Source of the DNA: Atopomonas hussainii | Lineage (GTDB): Bacteria; Pseudomonadota; Gammaproteobacteria; Pseudomonadales; Pseudomonadaceae | Assembly: GCF_900109735.1 (NCBI RefSeq) | Contig: NZ_FOAS01000019.1 | Coordinates: 1-59,151 of the forward strand | Direction: 5' to 3' | Length of the DNA stretch: 59,151 nucleotides | Shown: positions 39,608-51,079 of the stretch, one piece after another | Numbering within the stretch: the stretch's first letter is position 1 | Layout: each line of letters starts with the position of its first letter | Notes under the pieces: model-generated | Databases searched by the model: none | The model's input: only the letters and a program-made list of their open reading frames with translations | Told to the model about the DNA's origin: nothing | Program-made: the position numbers and the translations under genes

Positions 39608-39637
39608 AACAACGCCGCGCTACTTAGCGCGGCGTTG
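39608..39637. terminator. Hairpin between cysB and the converging solute-binding gene
   Basis: AACAACGCCGCGCT / AGCGCGGCGTTGT with a short loop. It overlaps the stop codon of the minus-strand gene at 39624. There is no strong T tract, so it may work as an mRNA-end stabiliser as well as a terminator. Confidence 0.55.
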
Positions 39638-40430
39638 TCGTTGCTGAGTACTGGCGTTTGGCTTGATTAAGGTGGCGCTCTAGTAGCGCTTGGCCAAAGC
39701 GCTCGCGAGCTTGCTCCAGCGCGGCATAAAAAGCCGCCACCTGCTCGGGGTGCTGCTCAGCAAAGGGGTAGGAAAACACCACATACCAATCATCACGCTG
39801 AAACACAGGGCTCAGCGTGCGCACTTTGTTTTGCAGGTTTTGCTGATACAGCAGGTGGGTGCCGATATGCCGCTCGACCGCGTAGCCATCTAAACGCTCC
39901 AGCGCGACCAGTCGTAGGCCGGTGGCTGGCATGAGTGGTTGGGCGTACAGCAGGCCCATGGCGGCTAAGCGTTTGGTCACCACGTAGCCAGGCGGGCCGG
40001 CTAAACCGACTTTTGTGGCGTTAAAGGCTTTTCCGTCATAAGTCAGGCTGCTGTTGTTGGCGACAAACACTGGGTATTCGGCAGTCCAAAGACGTTTGCT
40101 GCGATCAGGCGGGCCGCTGGGGGCGTTGGCGTGTTTGGGGTACTGCCCCCAAACGTCACGCTCGGGTAGCCAAATGGCCGCCAGAATCAGATCAACTTGG
40201 CCCTTTTGCACCATATCAATGCAGCGTTTCCATGGGTGGCGGATCAGCTTCAGCGGTTGCTGGGTTTGTTCGGCAGCGTGCATCGCTAATGCCGGTAAAA
40301 CGCCGGCGTGCTGCGCAGGCACATCAGGCAGGATGAACGGGCTGTAGTCGGCATCTTCGATGCAGAGCGTCATGGCTGCTGCAGGTGATACACACAGCAG
40401 CGCCGAAAACAGTGCTAGTAAGGCTCTCAC
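39624..40430 (-). CDS. Periplasmic solute-binding protein (family 3-like)
   Basis: This 268-residue protein has a signal peptide (RALLALFSALLCVSPAAA) and then LCIEDADYSPFILPD, the start of a family 3 amino-acid-type binding domain. The sequence is diverged, with HPWKRCIDMVQKGQVDLILAAIW typical of stand-alone binding proteins that accompany sensors or have lost their permease. No ABC permease or ATPase is nearby. The ligand is unknown. Confidence 0.8.
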   Translation of the reverse strand: MRALLALFSALLCVSPAAAMTLCIEDADYSPFILPDVPAQHAGVLPALAMHAAEQTQQPLKLIRHPWKRCIDMVQKGQVDLILAAIWLPERDVWGQYPKHANAPSGPPDRSKRLWTAEYPVFVANNSSLTYDGKAFNATKVGLAGPPGYVVTKRLAAMGLLYAQPLMPATGLRLVALERLDGYAVERHIGTHLLYQQNLQNKVRTLSPVFQRDDWYVVFSYPFAEQHPEQVAAFYAALEQARERFGQALLERHLNQAKRQYSATTTPR

Positions 40431-40580
40431 GCAGGTGATCTCGCCGCTGTAAACGGTCTTTTTAGCCTAGTTGCACCTTTATGCGGCGTAAAGTTTGCTG
40501 CGCTATTGGGGTGCGCTGAATTGGTGCGCGCGATTGGCTTGGCTCGCGTGGAAGTGTTGATCTAGAGCGCTCGCTGCGGC

Positions 40581-40597
40581 TTGGCATAAAGCCTGCT
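40581..40597 (+). promoter_or_regulatory. Candidate sigma-54 promoter for NIT-like gene
   Basis: TTGGCATAAAGCCTGCT has the invariant GG and GC with ten bases between them and matches most consensus positions. It lies 53 bases before the ATG at 40650, a normal spacing for a leader of about 40 bases. Confidence 0.4.
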
Positions 40598-40649
40598 GAG
40601 AAAACGCTAAGTCGCCCGCTTGAGGTGGCATGCGTGGAGGAGCGCTTCG

Positions 40650-41471
40650 ATGGAAGAAGGTGTGTGGGCAGTCATAGTGCTGCTGGTAGCAGGCTTAGTG
40701 TTGGCGTGGTGGCTGCGCTTGTTGCGCGGCGCCCGTGGTGAGGTGAGCTTGCGTCAGCTGCAAAGTCTCATGCGCATTATCAACTGGGTGCAGCGCCATC
40801 GTGGTTTGACCACCGGCTACCTGAGCGGTAAGCAGAACGCGTTGCCGCAGTTGAAATCTATCGAGCAGCAGGTGGCCGAAGAAGCACGGCAGATGACCCG
40901 TCTTCTGCAAGATGGCACCGCGCATGTGGTCAAGCGTGCTTGGCAAGAGGCCTCGGTGGGGCTGTTTAACCTCGCCAAAATGCGTGATCAGCAAGCGGCG
41001 CTGGAAAGCATGCATTGCCATACCGAAGTCATCGCGCGGCTATTTGAGTGTGTCGAGAAGACCGCCGATAGCGCCGGCTTAACCAGTGCCGGCAGCCATT
41101 TTCAGCGAACACTGGCTATTTACTGCGTGCGTACCTTGCCGCAGTTAGTGGAAAACTGCGGCCAGCTGCGCGCCTACAGCGCCATTTGCGCGCAGTCGGG
41201 CAGTTGCTCGCCGGAGGTTCGTCAGGCCATGCTGCAGCGCTTGGCGGATATTCAGGGACCGGCGCAGGTGCAGTTAAAAGACTTACCCTCAAGCTTTGAT
41301 GTGCGCCGGCAAATCGCCGATCTAAGCCGCATGGTGCAGCACGAGATCCTTGATGTAGAGCTGGTGCAGCTGCCGGTAGAAGTGATTTTCGACCGTATCT
41401 CTTTGGTGATGCAGGCGATTCAGGTGGTGATCGAAGACGGGCTGGATCTGCTCTACGCCGAAGTCGCCTAA
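40650..41471 (+). CDS. Membrane-anchored NIT-like sensory protein
   Basis: This 273-residue protein starts with a membrane segment (about 6-26), followed by a mostly helical domain. The QRHRGLTTGYLSGKQNALPQL stretch at 48-68 resembles the ERG(L)-rich core of nitrate/nitrite-sensing (NIT) domains. No output domain (kinase, HAMP, GGDEF) is attached, so it is either a stand-alone sensor or has an unrecognised role. The ATG at 40650 is supported by GGAGGAG 7 bases upstream. It does not overlap its neighbours. Confidence 0.6.
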   Translation: MEEGVWAVIVLLVAGLVLAWWLRLLRGARGEVSLRQLQSLMRIINWVQRHRGLTTGYLSGKQNALPQLKSIEQQVAEEARQMTRLLQDGTAHVVKRAWQEASVGLFNLAKMRDQQAALESMHCHTEVIARLFECVEKTADSAGLTSAGSHFQRTLAIYCVRTLPQLVENCGQLRAYSAICAQSGSCSPEVRQAMLQRLADIQGPAQVQLKDLPSSFDVRRQIADLSRMVQHEILDVELVQLPVEVIFDRISLVMQAIQVVIEDGLDLLYAEVA

Positions 41472-41493
41472 TCGGTTACCTATAAATAAGCAG

Positions 41494-41522
41494 AGAAGAT
41501 GCCGAGCGGCGCGGCGTCTTCT
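41494..41522. terminator. Hairpin between NIT-like gene and maf
   Basis: AGAAGATGCCG / CGGCGTCTTCTT forms a 10-11 bp stem with one G-T pair and an AGCGGCG-type loop. It lies between converging genes and reaches the maf stop. The T run is short. Confidence 0.55.
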
Positions 41523-42100
41523 TAAGGAATCTGCCAGCCCGCTTCGCGCAACATGCGGCACAGGGCAATCAGCGGCAAGCCGATCAAGCTGTTTTGGTCT
41601 TCACCGTGGGTGCTTGCAAACAAGCTAATGCCTAAGCCTTCCACCTTAAAGCTGCCGGCGCAGTCCAGCGGTTGTTCCAGTGCTACGTAACGCTCTATCT
41701 CGGCCTGGTTCAGTTGGCGAAATTGCACGCTGAACGGCACCACGTCGCACTGGTAGTTGCCGCTAGCACTATTTAATAAGCACAGGCTGGTTAAAAACTG
41801 CACGGTTTGCCCTGAGCAGTCCGCCAGCTGCCGACACGCGTTGGCAGCGGTGTGGGGCTTGCCCAGTACGCGGCCGTTGAGTACCGCAACTTGGTCAGAA
41901 CCAATGATTAAATGCTGTGGATGGCTGTCGGCCAAGGCCTGCGCCTTGCTGATAGCCAGGCGCCGGCACAGTGCCTCTGGCGTTTCATTAGCGTGTGCGC
42001 TTTCATCGATATCCGGCGAGGCGCAGCTAAAAGGCAAGTGCAAGCGCTCAAGCAGCGCTCGGCGATAGGGTGATGAAGATGCCAGTAATAAAGGCAGCAT
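41522..42100 (-). CDS. Maf-family nucleotide pyrophosphatase (YceF type)
   Basis: This 192-residue Maf protein removes pyrophosphate from nucleotides. The N-terminal LLLASSSPYRRALLERL and the later IIGSDQVAVLNGRVLGKP are signatures. The variant fits the YceF branch, which acts on 7-methyl-GTP, rather than the dTTP/UTP branch; location next to yceD-rpmF supports this. It is divergent from yceD with a 110-base gap containing a strong promoter on the other strand. Confidence 0.9.
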   Translation of the reverse strand: MLPLLLASSSPYRRALLERLHLPFSCASPDIDESAHANETPEALCRRLAISKAQALADSHPQHLIIGSDQVAVLNGRVLGKPHTAANACRQLADCSGQTVQFLTSLCLLNSASGNYQCDVVPFSVQFRQLNQAEIERYVALEQPLDCAGSFKVEGLGISLFASTHGEDQNSLIGLPLIALCRMLREAGWQIP

Positions 42101-42172
42101 GGCTTATTTCCTATTTGTACCAGTCGCTGATTCTAAGCGTCTGAAATGTCAGCACAATACGGCGGATTTTCT

Positions 42173-42201
42173 TTGACACACGCCCCCCGCATCCCTAGAA
42201 T
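42173..42201 (+). promoter_or_regulatory. Sigma-70 promoter for yceD-rpmF-plsX
   Basis: TTGACA (42173-42178), a 17-base spacer and TAGAAT (42196-42201) match the consensus in 11 of 12 positions. Transcription should begin around 42208, only 0-3 bases before the yceD ATG at 42211. Confidence 0.8.
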
Positions 42202-42210
42202 CGCGCGCTT

Positions 42211-42741
42211 ATGTTGACCGGGCCTATTCCTTCCCAGGTTGATCCTCGCAAACTCGCCGATCGCGGCGCAGTCGTTGAGGGCAGCCTGCCGCTGGCTCCC
42301 ATGACACGTTTGACCAGTGCGCTGGTTGACAATGTCGGGGAGGTACAGGTGCGTCTGGTGTTTGATCGGGACGAGCAGAACTTCATTGTTGTGCAAGGCC
42401 ACTTCACCGTGCAGGCAAAGATGCACTGTCAACGTTGTTTGGAGCCAGTGACGCTCCCTGTCGAAGCTGATTGCCACTACGCCATAGTGTGGTCAGAAGA
42501 GCAGGGTAAGGCACTGCCCAAGGATTATGATGCGCTGGAGCTGGGTGAAGAACCGCTTGTCTTGGCCGAATTGGTTGAAGATGAGTTGATTCTGGCACTG
42601 CCCATTGTGCCTATGCACGACAGCGACAAATGCCAGCATCCGGCGGGTTTTGCAACCGCGCCTGAGCCGCGCGAGAACGAGGTTAAGCGGTCCAACCCGT
42701 TCGACGTACTGGCGCAGTTGAAACGTGACCCCAACGCTTAG
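42211..42741 (+). CDS. yceD: YceD, 23S rRNA accumulation protein (DUF177)
   Basis: YceD (176 residues) is a conserved cytoplasmic protein linked to 23S rRNA accumulation and usually encoded just before rpmF. The DUF177 features are a Cys pair in MHCQRCLEPV (about 71-80), CxxxC-like late Cys (SDKCQHPAG), and the terminal NPFDVLAQLKRD block. The ATG at 42211 is homologous to the family start. Only nine bases separate it from the -10 box, so its message may be leaderless. rpmF follows 12 bases later. Confidence 0.9.
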   Translation: MLTGPIPSQVDPRKLADRGAVVEGSLPLAPMTRLTSALVDNVGEVQVRLVFDRDEQNFIVVQGHFTVQAKMHCQRCLEPVTLPVEADCHYAIVWSEEQGKALPKDYDALELGEEPLVLAELVEDELILALPIVPMHDSDKCQHPAGFATAPEPRENEVKRSNPFDVLAQLKRDPNA

Positions 42742-42753
42742 GAGTTTTTAATT

Positions 42754-42936
42754 ATGGCTGTTCAACAGAACAAAAAGTCTCGTTCTGCACGTGACATGCG
42801 TCGTTCGCACGATGCCCTGACTTCCAGCGCTCTGTCGGTAGAAAAGAGCACTGGTGAAGTACACCTGCGTCACCACGTAAGCCCGGAAGGCGTTTACCGT
42901 GGCCGTAAAGTCATCGACAAGGGTACTGAAGAGTAA
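42754..42936 (+). CDS. rpmF: 50S ribosomal protein L32
   Basis: L32 (60 residues) is a structural protein of the large ribosomal subunit. The sequence [20 protein letters not shown] and the [18 protein letters not shown] core are typical, and it lacks the zinc-binding Cys pairs of some L32 types. AGGAG stands 11 bases before the ATG. plsX starts 3 bases after the stop. Confidence 0.97.
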   Translation: MAVQQNKKSRSARDMRRSHDALTSSALSVEKSTGEVHLRHHVSPEGVYRGRKVIDKGTEE

Positions 42937-42939
42937 TCC

Positions 42940-43947
42940 TTGAGCGCGCATATCGCGATCGATGCAATGAGTGGGGACTTCGGTCCCCACTTGCTTATTC
43001 CCGCCTGTCTAGCCGCTCTGGCTGAAGACAGTTCGCTAACCCTCACCTTGGTTGGCGATGCCTCACTGCTTTCAGATCTGTTAACTCAGCATTCCGGCTG
43101 GGATCGCGCGCGCCTGCACGTTGAGCACGCCAGCGAAGTGATCAGCATGGCCGAGAAGCCCAGCAGCGCGCTGCGCGGCAAGCCCGATTCATCGATGCGC
43201 ATTGCTCTGGAGCTGCTGCGTGACCAGCGTGTGCAAGGCTGTGTCAGTGCGGGCAATACCGGGGCTTTAATGGCCTTGGCGCGCTTCACGCTGAAAACCC
43301 TACCCGGGGTCGATCGACCGGCGATGATGACGGCGATCCCCACGCAGCAGGATGAATGCCATTTGCTTGATTTGGGCGCCAATGTCGATTGCAGTGCCGA
43401 ACACCTGTATCAGTTCGCTGTGATGGGTTCGTTGGCGGCGGCCAGCATGGGTGTGGCTAATCCGCGTGTGGCGCTGCTGAATATTGGCAGCGAGGCGATC
43501 AAGGGCAATCAGCAGGTCAAATTTGCCGCCAGTTTGCTGGAGCAAGCCGAGCATCTGAATTACATCGGCTTTATTGAAGGCGATGCGGTGTTTCGTGGCG
43601 AGGCCGATGTGGTGGTGTGCGATGGTTTTGTCGGCAATGTGCTGCTCAAGTCCAGCGAAGGCTTGGCGCAGTTAATTACCGAGCGCATTCGGCGCGTGTT
43701 TCAAGAGTCGCTCACTGGGCGTTTGGTCGGTGGCATAGCCTTGCCGCTGCTCAAGCGTTTGCAGGATGAGCTGTCGCCTGCCACGCATAATGGTGCGAGC
43801 TTTTTGGGCTTGCCCGGTGTGGTGATTAAAAGCCATGGCAGTGCTGATCAGCAGGCGTTTTTAAGCGCCATACGGCGCGCCAAACAGGCGGTGGCGGAGA
43901 ACCTGCCACAAAAGCTCCACGGTCATTTGGGAGACTTGCTGTTGTAA
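42940..43947 (+). CDS. plsX: Phosphate acyltransferase PlsX
   Basis: PlsX (335 residues) converts acyl-ACP to acyl-phosphate, the donor for the first step of phospholipid synthesis, and works at the inner membrane. [12 protein letters not shown] at the start, [17 protein letters not shown] and the late [14 protein letters not shown] block are diagnostic. The start is an unusual TTG at 42940, only 3 bases after rpmF; homology begins there and no ATG or GTG is better placed. Confidence 0.93.
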   Translation: MSAHIAIDAMSGDFGPHLLIPACLAALAEDSSLTLTLVGDASLLSDLLTQHSGWDRARLHVEHASEVISMAEKPSSALRGKPDSSMRIALELLRDQRVQGCVSAGNTGALMALARFTLKTLPGVDRPAMMTAIPTQQDECHLLDLGANVDCSAEHLYQFAVMGSLAAASMGVANPRVALLNIGSEAIKGNQQVKFAASLLEQAEHLNYIGFIEGDAVFRGEADVVVCDGFVGNVLLKSSEGLAQLITERIRRVFQESLTGRLVGGIALPLLKRLQDELSPATHNGASFLGLPGVVIKSHGSADQQAFLSAIRRAKQAVAENLPQKLHGHLGDLLL

Positions 43948-44008
43948 TCTTCGTGCCTTGCGTGTGACCTTGGCGACGGAGTTTTCATCCAACAGTCAGT
44001 TTTAAGCT

Positions 44009-44024
44009 CTGAAGCGCGCTTCAG
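44009..44024. promoter_or_regulatory. Perfect 16-bp palindrome upstream of fabD
   Basis: CTGAAGCGCGCTTCAG is fully self-complementary. It lies 31-46 bases before the fabD ATG. This fits an operator for a dimeric regulator or a hairpin in the plsX-fabD spacer. I cannot name a binding protein. Confidence 0.45.
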
Positions 44025-44054
44025 GCTATCGATTAATCAGACAGGGAAAGCAGC

Positions 44055-44996
44055 ATGACTTCCTCCATTGCTTTCGTATTCCCCGGGCAGGGTTCTCAGG
44101 CTCTGGGTATGTTGGCTGAGCACGCCGAGGCGCAGCCGCTTATTCAACAAACCTTCGCCGAGGCCTCCGAGGCGCTGGGTTATGACCTCTGGTCAGTCAC
44201 CCAAGGCGACGAAACCAAACTCAATCAAACCGACACCACGCAACCGGCGATTCTCACCGCCTCGATTGCGCTGTGGCGTTTGTGGCAGGCCCAAGGTGGT
44301 GCTAAACCTGCCCAGGTGGCAGGCCACAGCTTGGGTGAGTATTCCGCGTTGGTCGCTGCCGAGGCGCTGCCTTTTGCGCAGGCCGTGCGCTTGGTGCAGC
44401 GTCGTGGTCAGTTAATGCAGCAGGCTGTGCCGGCTGGTCAAGGCGGCATGGCGGCGATTCTGGGTTTGGAAGACGCCGATGTGCGCGCCGCCTGTGAAGA
44501 AGCCGCGCAAGGTGATGTGATTGCCCCGGTAAACTTTAATGCCCCCGGCCAAGTCGTTATTGCTGGTAGTGCTGAAGCCGTGGCCCGTGCAGTTGAAGCT
44601 TGTAAAGCACGTGGTGCTAAGCGCGCCATGCCGCTGCCGGTGAGTGTGCCGTCGCATTGCGCCCTGATGCGTCCGGCGGCAGAACAATTTGCTGCCGATT
44701 TGGCCGCGGCCGATTGGTCGGCGCCGGCTATTCCTTTGGTGCAAAACGTCAGTGCGCAGGTGGCTGGTAATCTTGAATCACTGCGTGCCGATTTGATTGC
44801 GCAGCTGTATAGCCCAGTGCGCTGGGTTGAGTCTGTGCAAGCGCTGCATGCCGCGGGTACCGAGCACTTGGTGGAGTGTGGCCCAGGCAAGGTGCTGGGC
44901 GGCTTGAACAAGCGCTGTGTGAAAGGCATTAACGGCTACAGCACCGATACCCCGGATGCATTTGCGCAAGCGCTAGCTGCGCTCGCCGCACTCTAA
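44055..44996 (+). CDS. fabD: Malonyl-CoA-ACP transacylase
   Basis: FabD (313 residues) transfers malonyl from CoA to acyl carrier protein for fatty acid elongation. The GQGSQ motif is at 11-15 and the active-site Ser92 is in GHSLGEYSALV; the catalytic His is in VPSHCALMRPA. The ATG follows AGGGAAAGCAGC. It is followed by fabG, acpP and fabF, the standard fatty acid cluster. Confidence 0.97.
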   Translation: MTSSIAFVFPGQGSQALGMLAEHAEAQPLIQQTFAEASEALGYDLWSVTQGDETKLNQTDTTQPAILTASIALWRLWQAQGGAKPAQVAGHSLGEYSALVAAEALPFAQAVRLVQRRGQLMQQAVPAGQGGMAAILGLEDADVRAACEEAAQGDVIAPVNFNAPGQVVIAGSAEAVARAVEACKARGAKRAMPLPVSVPSHCALMRPAAEQFAADLAAADWSAPAIPLVQNVSAQVAGNLESLRADLIAQLYSPVRWVESVQALHAAGTEHLVECGPGKVLGGLNKRCVKGINGYSTDTPDAFAQALAALAAL

Positions 44997-45008
44997 GAGG
45001 ACAAAACG

Positions 45009-45752
45009 ATGAGTTTGCAAGGCAAGGTAGCGCTGGTCACTGGCGCTAGTCGCGGTATCGGGCGCGCCATCGCGCTGGAGTTGGGTAGCCACGGCGCCGT
45101 GGTTATCGGCACTGCTACTACCGATCGTGGTGCAGAGCAGATCGCCGAATACCTGAAAGCGGCCGGCATCGAAGGCGCTGGTCTGTGCCTGAACGTGGCG
45201 GATGATGCGTCGGTAGCGGAGACTCTTAAGCACGTGCAAGAGCATTTGGGCCAGCCGCTGATCTTGGTCAATAACGCCGGCATTACCCGCGATAATCTAA
45301 TGATGCGGATGAAAGACGATGAGTGGTTTGACGTGATCAACACCAACCTCAACAGTCTGTACCGCATGAGTAAGGCCATGCTGCGTGGCATGACCAAGGC
45401 CCGCTGGGGGCGCATCATCAGCATTGGCTCGGTAGTGGGCGCCATGGGTAATGCCGGGCAGTGTAACTACGCAGCAGCCAAAGCTGGTCTTGAGGGCTTT
45501 ACCCGCGCCTTGGCGCGTGAGGTGGGTTCGCGCGCTATTACGGTGAACGCCGTAGCGCCGGGCTTTATTGATACCGACATGACTAAAGAGCTGAGCGATG
45601 CGCAGCGCGAGGCCATGTTGGGGCAGATTCCGTTGGGTCGTTTGGGTGAAGCTGAAGAGATTGCCAAAGTGGTGGCGTTCTTGGCTTCCGACGGCGCAGC
45701 CTACGTGACTGGGGCAACGATTCCGGTCAATGGTGGCATGTATATGAGCTAA
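45009..45752 (+). CDS. fabG: 3-oxoacyl-ACP reductase
   Basis: FabG (247 residues) reduces beta-ketoacyl-ACP with NADPH. It is a short-chain dehydrogenase with TGASRGIGRAIALEL at 12-26, the NNAGIT motif, the active-site Ser in SIGSVVG and YAAAKAG. The C-terminal VNGGMYM ending is typical. It starts 12 bases after fabD with AGAGGAC upstream. Confidence 0.97.
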   Translation: MSLQGKVALVTGASRGIGRAIALELGSHGAVVIGTATTDRGAEQIAEYLKAAGIEGAGLCLNVADDASVAETLKHVQEHLGQPLILVNNAGITRDNLMMRMKDDEWFDVINTNLNSLYRMSKAMLRGMTKARWGRIISIGSVVGAMGNAGQCNYAAAKAGLEGFTRALAREVGSRAITVNAVAPGFIDTDMTKELSDAQREAMLGQIPLGRLGEAEEIAKVVAFLASDGAAYVTGATIPVNGGMYMS

Positions 45753-45785
45753 TTGTGACTTTGCCTGTAAGGGCGTTGTCACAAT
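45752..45785. repeat. 8-bp inverted repeat after fabG
   Basis: ATTGTGAC and GTCACAAT are perfect arms with an 18-base spacer holding a further GCC/GGC pair. It starts at the fabG stop codon region. It may be a weak terminator or mRNA-processing hairpin ahead of the separate acpP promoter. Confidence 0.5.
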
Positions 45786-45824
45786 GGCACATTAGGATCG
45801 CCGTAGAATTCGCCGGATGCTTGC

Positions 45825-45853
45825 TGACATATTCTGTAAATATGGCATTATCC
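45825..45853 (+). promoter_or_regulatory. Candidate sigma-70 promoter for acpP
   Basis: CTGACA, a 16-base A/T-rich spacer, and CATTAT resemble -35 and -10 boxes. They lie about 100 bases before acpP. A dedicated promoter would fit the high need for acyl carrier protein. Confidence 0.4.
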
Positions 45854-45950
45854 GGGTTTCGGCGGCCAGCTTGAAAAGCTGAAAATTGTTTTTATAAACT
45901 TACTCGCAGCGTGGCTGCACGAATTCCGTACCTAGGAGTGAAAATACCTT

Positions 45951-46190
45951 ATGAGCACCATCGAAGAACGCGTCAAGAAAATCGTTGCTGAGCAACTGGG
46001 CGTTAAAGAAGAAGAAGTAACCAATGCTGCTTCCTTCGTCGAGGACCTCGGCGCTGACTCGCTTGACACCGTTGAGCTGGTGATGGCCCTGGAAGAGGAA
46101 TTCGAGACCGAAATCCCGGACGAAGACGCCGAGAAGATCACCACTGTTCAGGAAGCTATCGATTACGTTCTGGCCCACCAGGCCAAGTAA
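45951..46190 (+). CDS. acpP: Acyl carrier protein
   Basis: AcpP (79 residues) carries growing acyl chains on 4'-phosphopantetheine attached to Ser37 in the motif [10 protein letters not shown]. It is strongly acidic. It starts 198 bases after fabG with TAGGAG upstream and is followed by a strong terminator, so much of its mRNA is probably monocistronic. Confidence 0.98.
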   Translation: MSTIEERVKKIVAEQLGVKEEEVTNAASFVEDLGADSLDTVELVMALEEEFETEIPDEDAEKITTVQEAIDYVLAHQAK

Positions 46191-46209
46191 GCGAGCGTTC
46201 TGCGCAGCC

Positions 46210-46246
46210 AAAAAGGCCGCACTGTCTTCGGGCGTGCGGCCTTTTT
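46210..46246 (+). terminator. Rho-independent terminator after acpP
   Basis: AAAAAGGCCGCAC / GTGCGGCCTTTTT with an 11-base loop. It separates acpP from fabF, which must rely on read-through or its own promoter. Confidence 0.92.
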
Positions 46247-46297
46247 ATTGCGGCTGCCAGTTGAGTTGGATGTAACGGATAGGCGTGAGGAATGATT

Positions 46298-47539
46298 GTG
46301 GCGCGCAGAAGAGTAGTCGTGACGGGCATGGGTATGCTCAGTCCGTTGGGCAACGATGTGGCTGCCAGCTGGGCAGGTATTTTGGCTGGGCGCAGCGGCA
46401 TCGCGGCAATCGAACATATGGATGTCAGTGCCTTTGCTACCCGTTTCGGTGGCTCTGTACGGGGCCTTGATGTGGAGCAGTACCTCTCCGCGAAAGAGGC
46501 CCGCAAACAAGATTTGTTTATCCAGTACGGCCTGATTGCTTGTTTGCAAGCCTTTCAGCAGTCCGGGCTGGAAGTGACCGAGGCCAATGCTGAGCGCATT
46601 GGTGTGGCCATGGGTTCAGGCATCGGCGGTCTGACCAATATTGAGAAGAACTGCGACGCGCTCAGCCAGTCTGGGCCGCGGAAAATTTCGCCGTTCTTCG
46701 TGCCGGGTTCGATCATCAATATGGTGTCGGGCTTTTTGTCGATTCAACTGGGTTTAAAAGGCCCCAACTATGCCATTACCACGGCGTGCACCACCGGCAC
46801 CCACTGCATTGGCATGGCGGCACGCAATATCGCCTATGGCGAAGCCGATGTGATGCTGGCTGGCGGCGCGGAAATGGCCACCACGGGCTTAGGGCTGGGT
46901 GGCTTTGGCGCCGCGCGTGCTTTGTCGACCCGTAACGACGAGCCCACTAAAGCGAGCCGTCCGTGGGATAAAGACCGCGATGGCTTCGTGCTGTCTGACG
47001 GCGCCGGCGCTTTAGTGCTGGAAGAGTTAGAACATGCCAAAGCCCGCGGCGCGACCATTTATGCCGAGCTGATAGGCTTTGGTATGAGCGGTGATGCCTA
47101 CCACATGACCGCGCCGCCAGAAAACGGCGAGGGCGCGGCGCGCTGCATGGCCAATGCACTGAAAGACGCCGGCGTTAATCCGCAGGAAGTGGGCTATATC
47201 AATGCCCATGGCACGTCGACGCCTGCGGGCGATATCGCTGAAATTGGCGCGGTAAAGTCGGTGTTCGGCGATCATGCTTATCAGCTGGCGATGAGTTCGA
47301 CCAAATCCATGACCGGGCATTTGCTCGGCGCAGCGGGTGCGGTAGAGGCGGTGTTCAGCGTCTTGGCACTGCGCGACCAAGTGGCGCCACCAACTATCAA
47401 TCTGGATAACCCCAGCGAAGGTTGCGACCTGAACTTAGTGGCGCACACCGCGCAGTCGCGCGCGATTGAGGTGGCACTGTCCAACTCCTTCGGTTTTGGC
47501 GGCACCAACGGCACCCTGGTGTTCCGGCGGTTTGCGTGA
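46298..47539 (+). CDS. fabF: 3-oxoacyl-ACP synthase II
   Basis: FabF (413 residues) performs the condensation step of fatty acid elongation. The Cys of [12 protein letters not shown] and the two His of [11 protein letters not shown] and [14 protein letters not shown] are the catalytic set. I chose GTG at 46298 over the ATG at 46292: the GAGG at 46287-46290 is 7 bases from the GTG but only 1 base from the ATG, and [18 protein letters not shown] is the usual start. Its stop overlaps the pabC start (GTGA). Confidence 0.95.
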   Translation: MARRRVVVTGMGMLSPLGNDVAASWAGILAGRSGIAAIEHMDVSAFATRFGGSVRGLDVEQYLSAKEARKQDLFIQYGLIACLQAFQQSGLEVTEANAERIGVAMGSGIGGLTNIEKNCDALSQSGPRKISPFFVPGSIINMVSGFLSIQLGLKGPNYAITTACTTGTHCIGMAARNIAYGEADVMLAGGAEMATTGLGLGGFGAARALSTRNDEPTKASRPWDKDRDGFVLSDGAGALVLEELEHAKARGATIYAELIGFGMSGDAYHMTAPPENGEGAARCMANALKDAGVNPQEVGYINAHGTSTPAGDIAEIGAVKSVFGDHAYQLAMSSTKSMTGHLLGAAGAVEAVFSVLALRDQVAPPTINLDNPSEGCDLNLVAHTAQSRAIEVALSNSFGFGGTNGTLVFRRFA

Positions 47540-48355
47540 CGGCGATATGGGTTGATGGTCAAGCCATTGCCACGCTGCCGGTACAAGACCGCGGCTTGGC
47601 TTATGGCGACGGGCTGTTTGAAACCATTCGCGTACAACAGGGGCAGATGCCCCTGTTGTCGTTTCATCGCCAGCGCTTAACCGAGGGCTGTCAGCGCTTG
47701 CGCTTAGCCGCTGACATTGAGCTCATCATCACTGAGTTGCTTGGTCATGCACGCCTCCTAGGTGAAGGTGTGTTGAAGCTGATCATCACTCGTGGCGATG
47801 GCTTGCGCGGTTATGCCATGCCTCAAGCTGCGATGGTGCGGCGCATTGTGCAGACTGCTGCGCTGCCGGCTTATCCCGCACAGAATGCCGAGCAGGGTAT
47901 TGCCCTGTTTGATTGCCAAACTCGCTTGGCGCGTCAGCCCTTGTTGGCCGGGCTGAAGCATTTAAATCGTCTTGAGCAGGTGTTGGCGCGCAGTGAGTGG
48001 GATGATCCTGCGTATGCCGAAGGCTTGCTCTGTGATGAGCAAGGTGATGTCATCGAAGGGGTGTTCAGTAACCTGTTTATCGTTCAGCAGGGCAGTCTGA
48101 TTACACCGGATTTGTCGCAGTCAGGTGTGGCCGGGGTGATGCGTGCTGCGTTGCTGCAAGCTGCTGCTCAACAAGGTTTCGCCGTGCAGGTGGCGACGGT
48201 GAGTCGGGCGCAATTGTTGGCAGCCGACGAAGTGTTTTGCTGCAACAGCCTGTACGGCGTTTGGCCGGTGCGCGCGCTGTGCGATCGAACATGGCCAGTT
48301 GGGCCTGTGACCCGTAAAATCCAAGCTCTTGCTCAGGGGTTAATGGTCGGGTCGT

Positions 48356-48366
<11 letters not shown>
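47536..48366 (+). CDS. pabC: Aminodeoxychorismate lyase
   Basis: PabC (276 residues) is a PLP enzyme that makes p-aminobenzoate from aminodeoxychorismate for folate synthesis. The [17 protein letters not shown] block (about 17-33) and the PLP-lysine region [17 protein letters not shown] are typical. It starts at a GTG that overlaps the fabF stop by four bases (translational coupling) and overlaps mltG by 11 bases. Confidence 0.93.
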
Positions 48367-51010
<2,644 letters not shown>

Positions 51011-51079
51011 AATGCCTAAAGGATGCTGAAGTTATTTCAGGTAACTTCATAACGCGTAACTAATGGTTTTGGATTGCCT

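Noticed and set aside
40489-40496. TAAAGTTT, a perfect sigma-28 -35 box before the NIT-like gene
   Set aside because: Eleven bases later stands GGGGTGCG, with no likeness to GCCGATAA.
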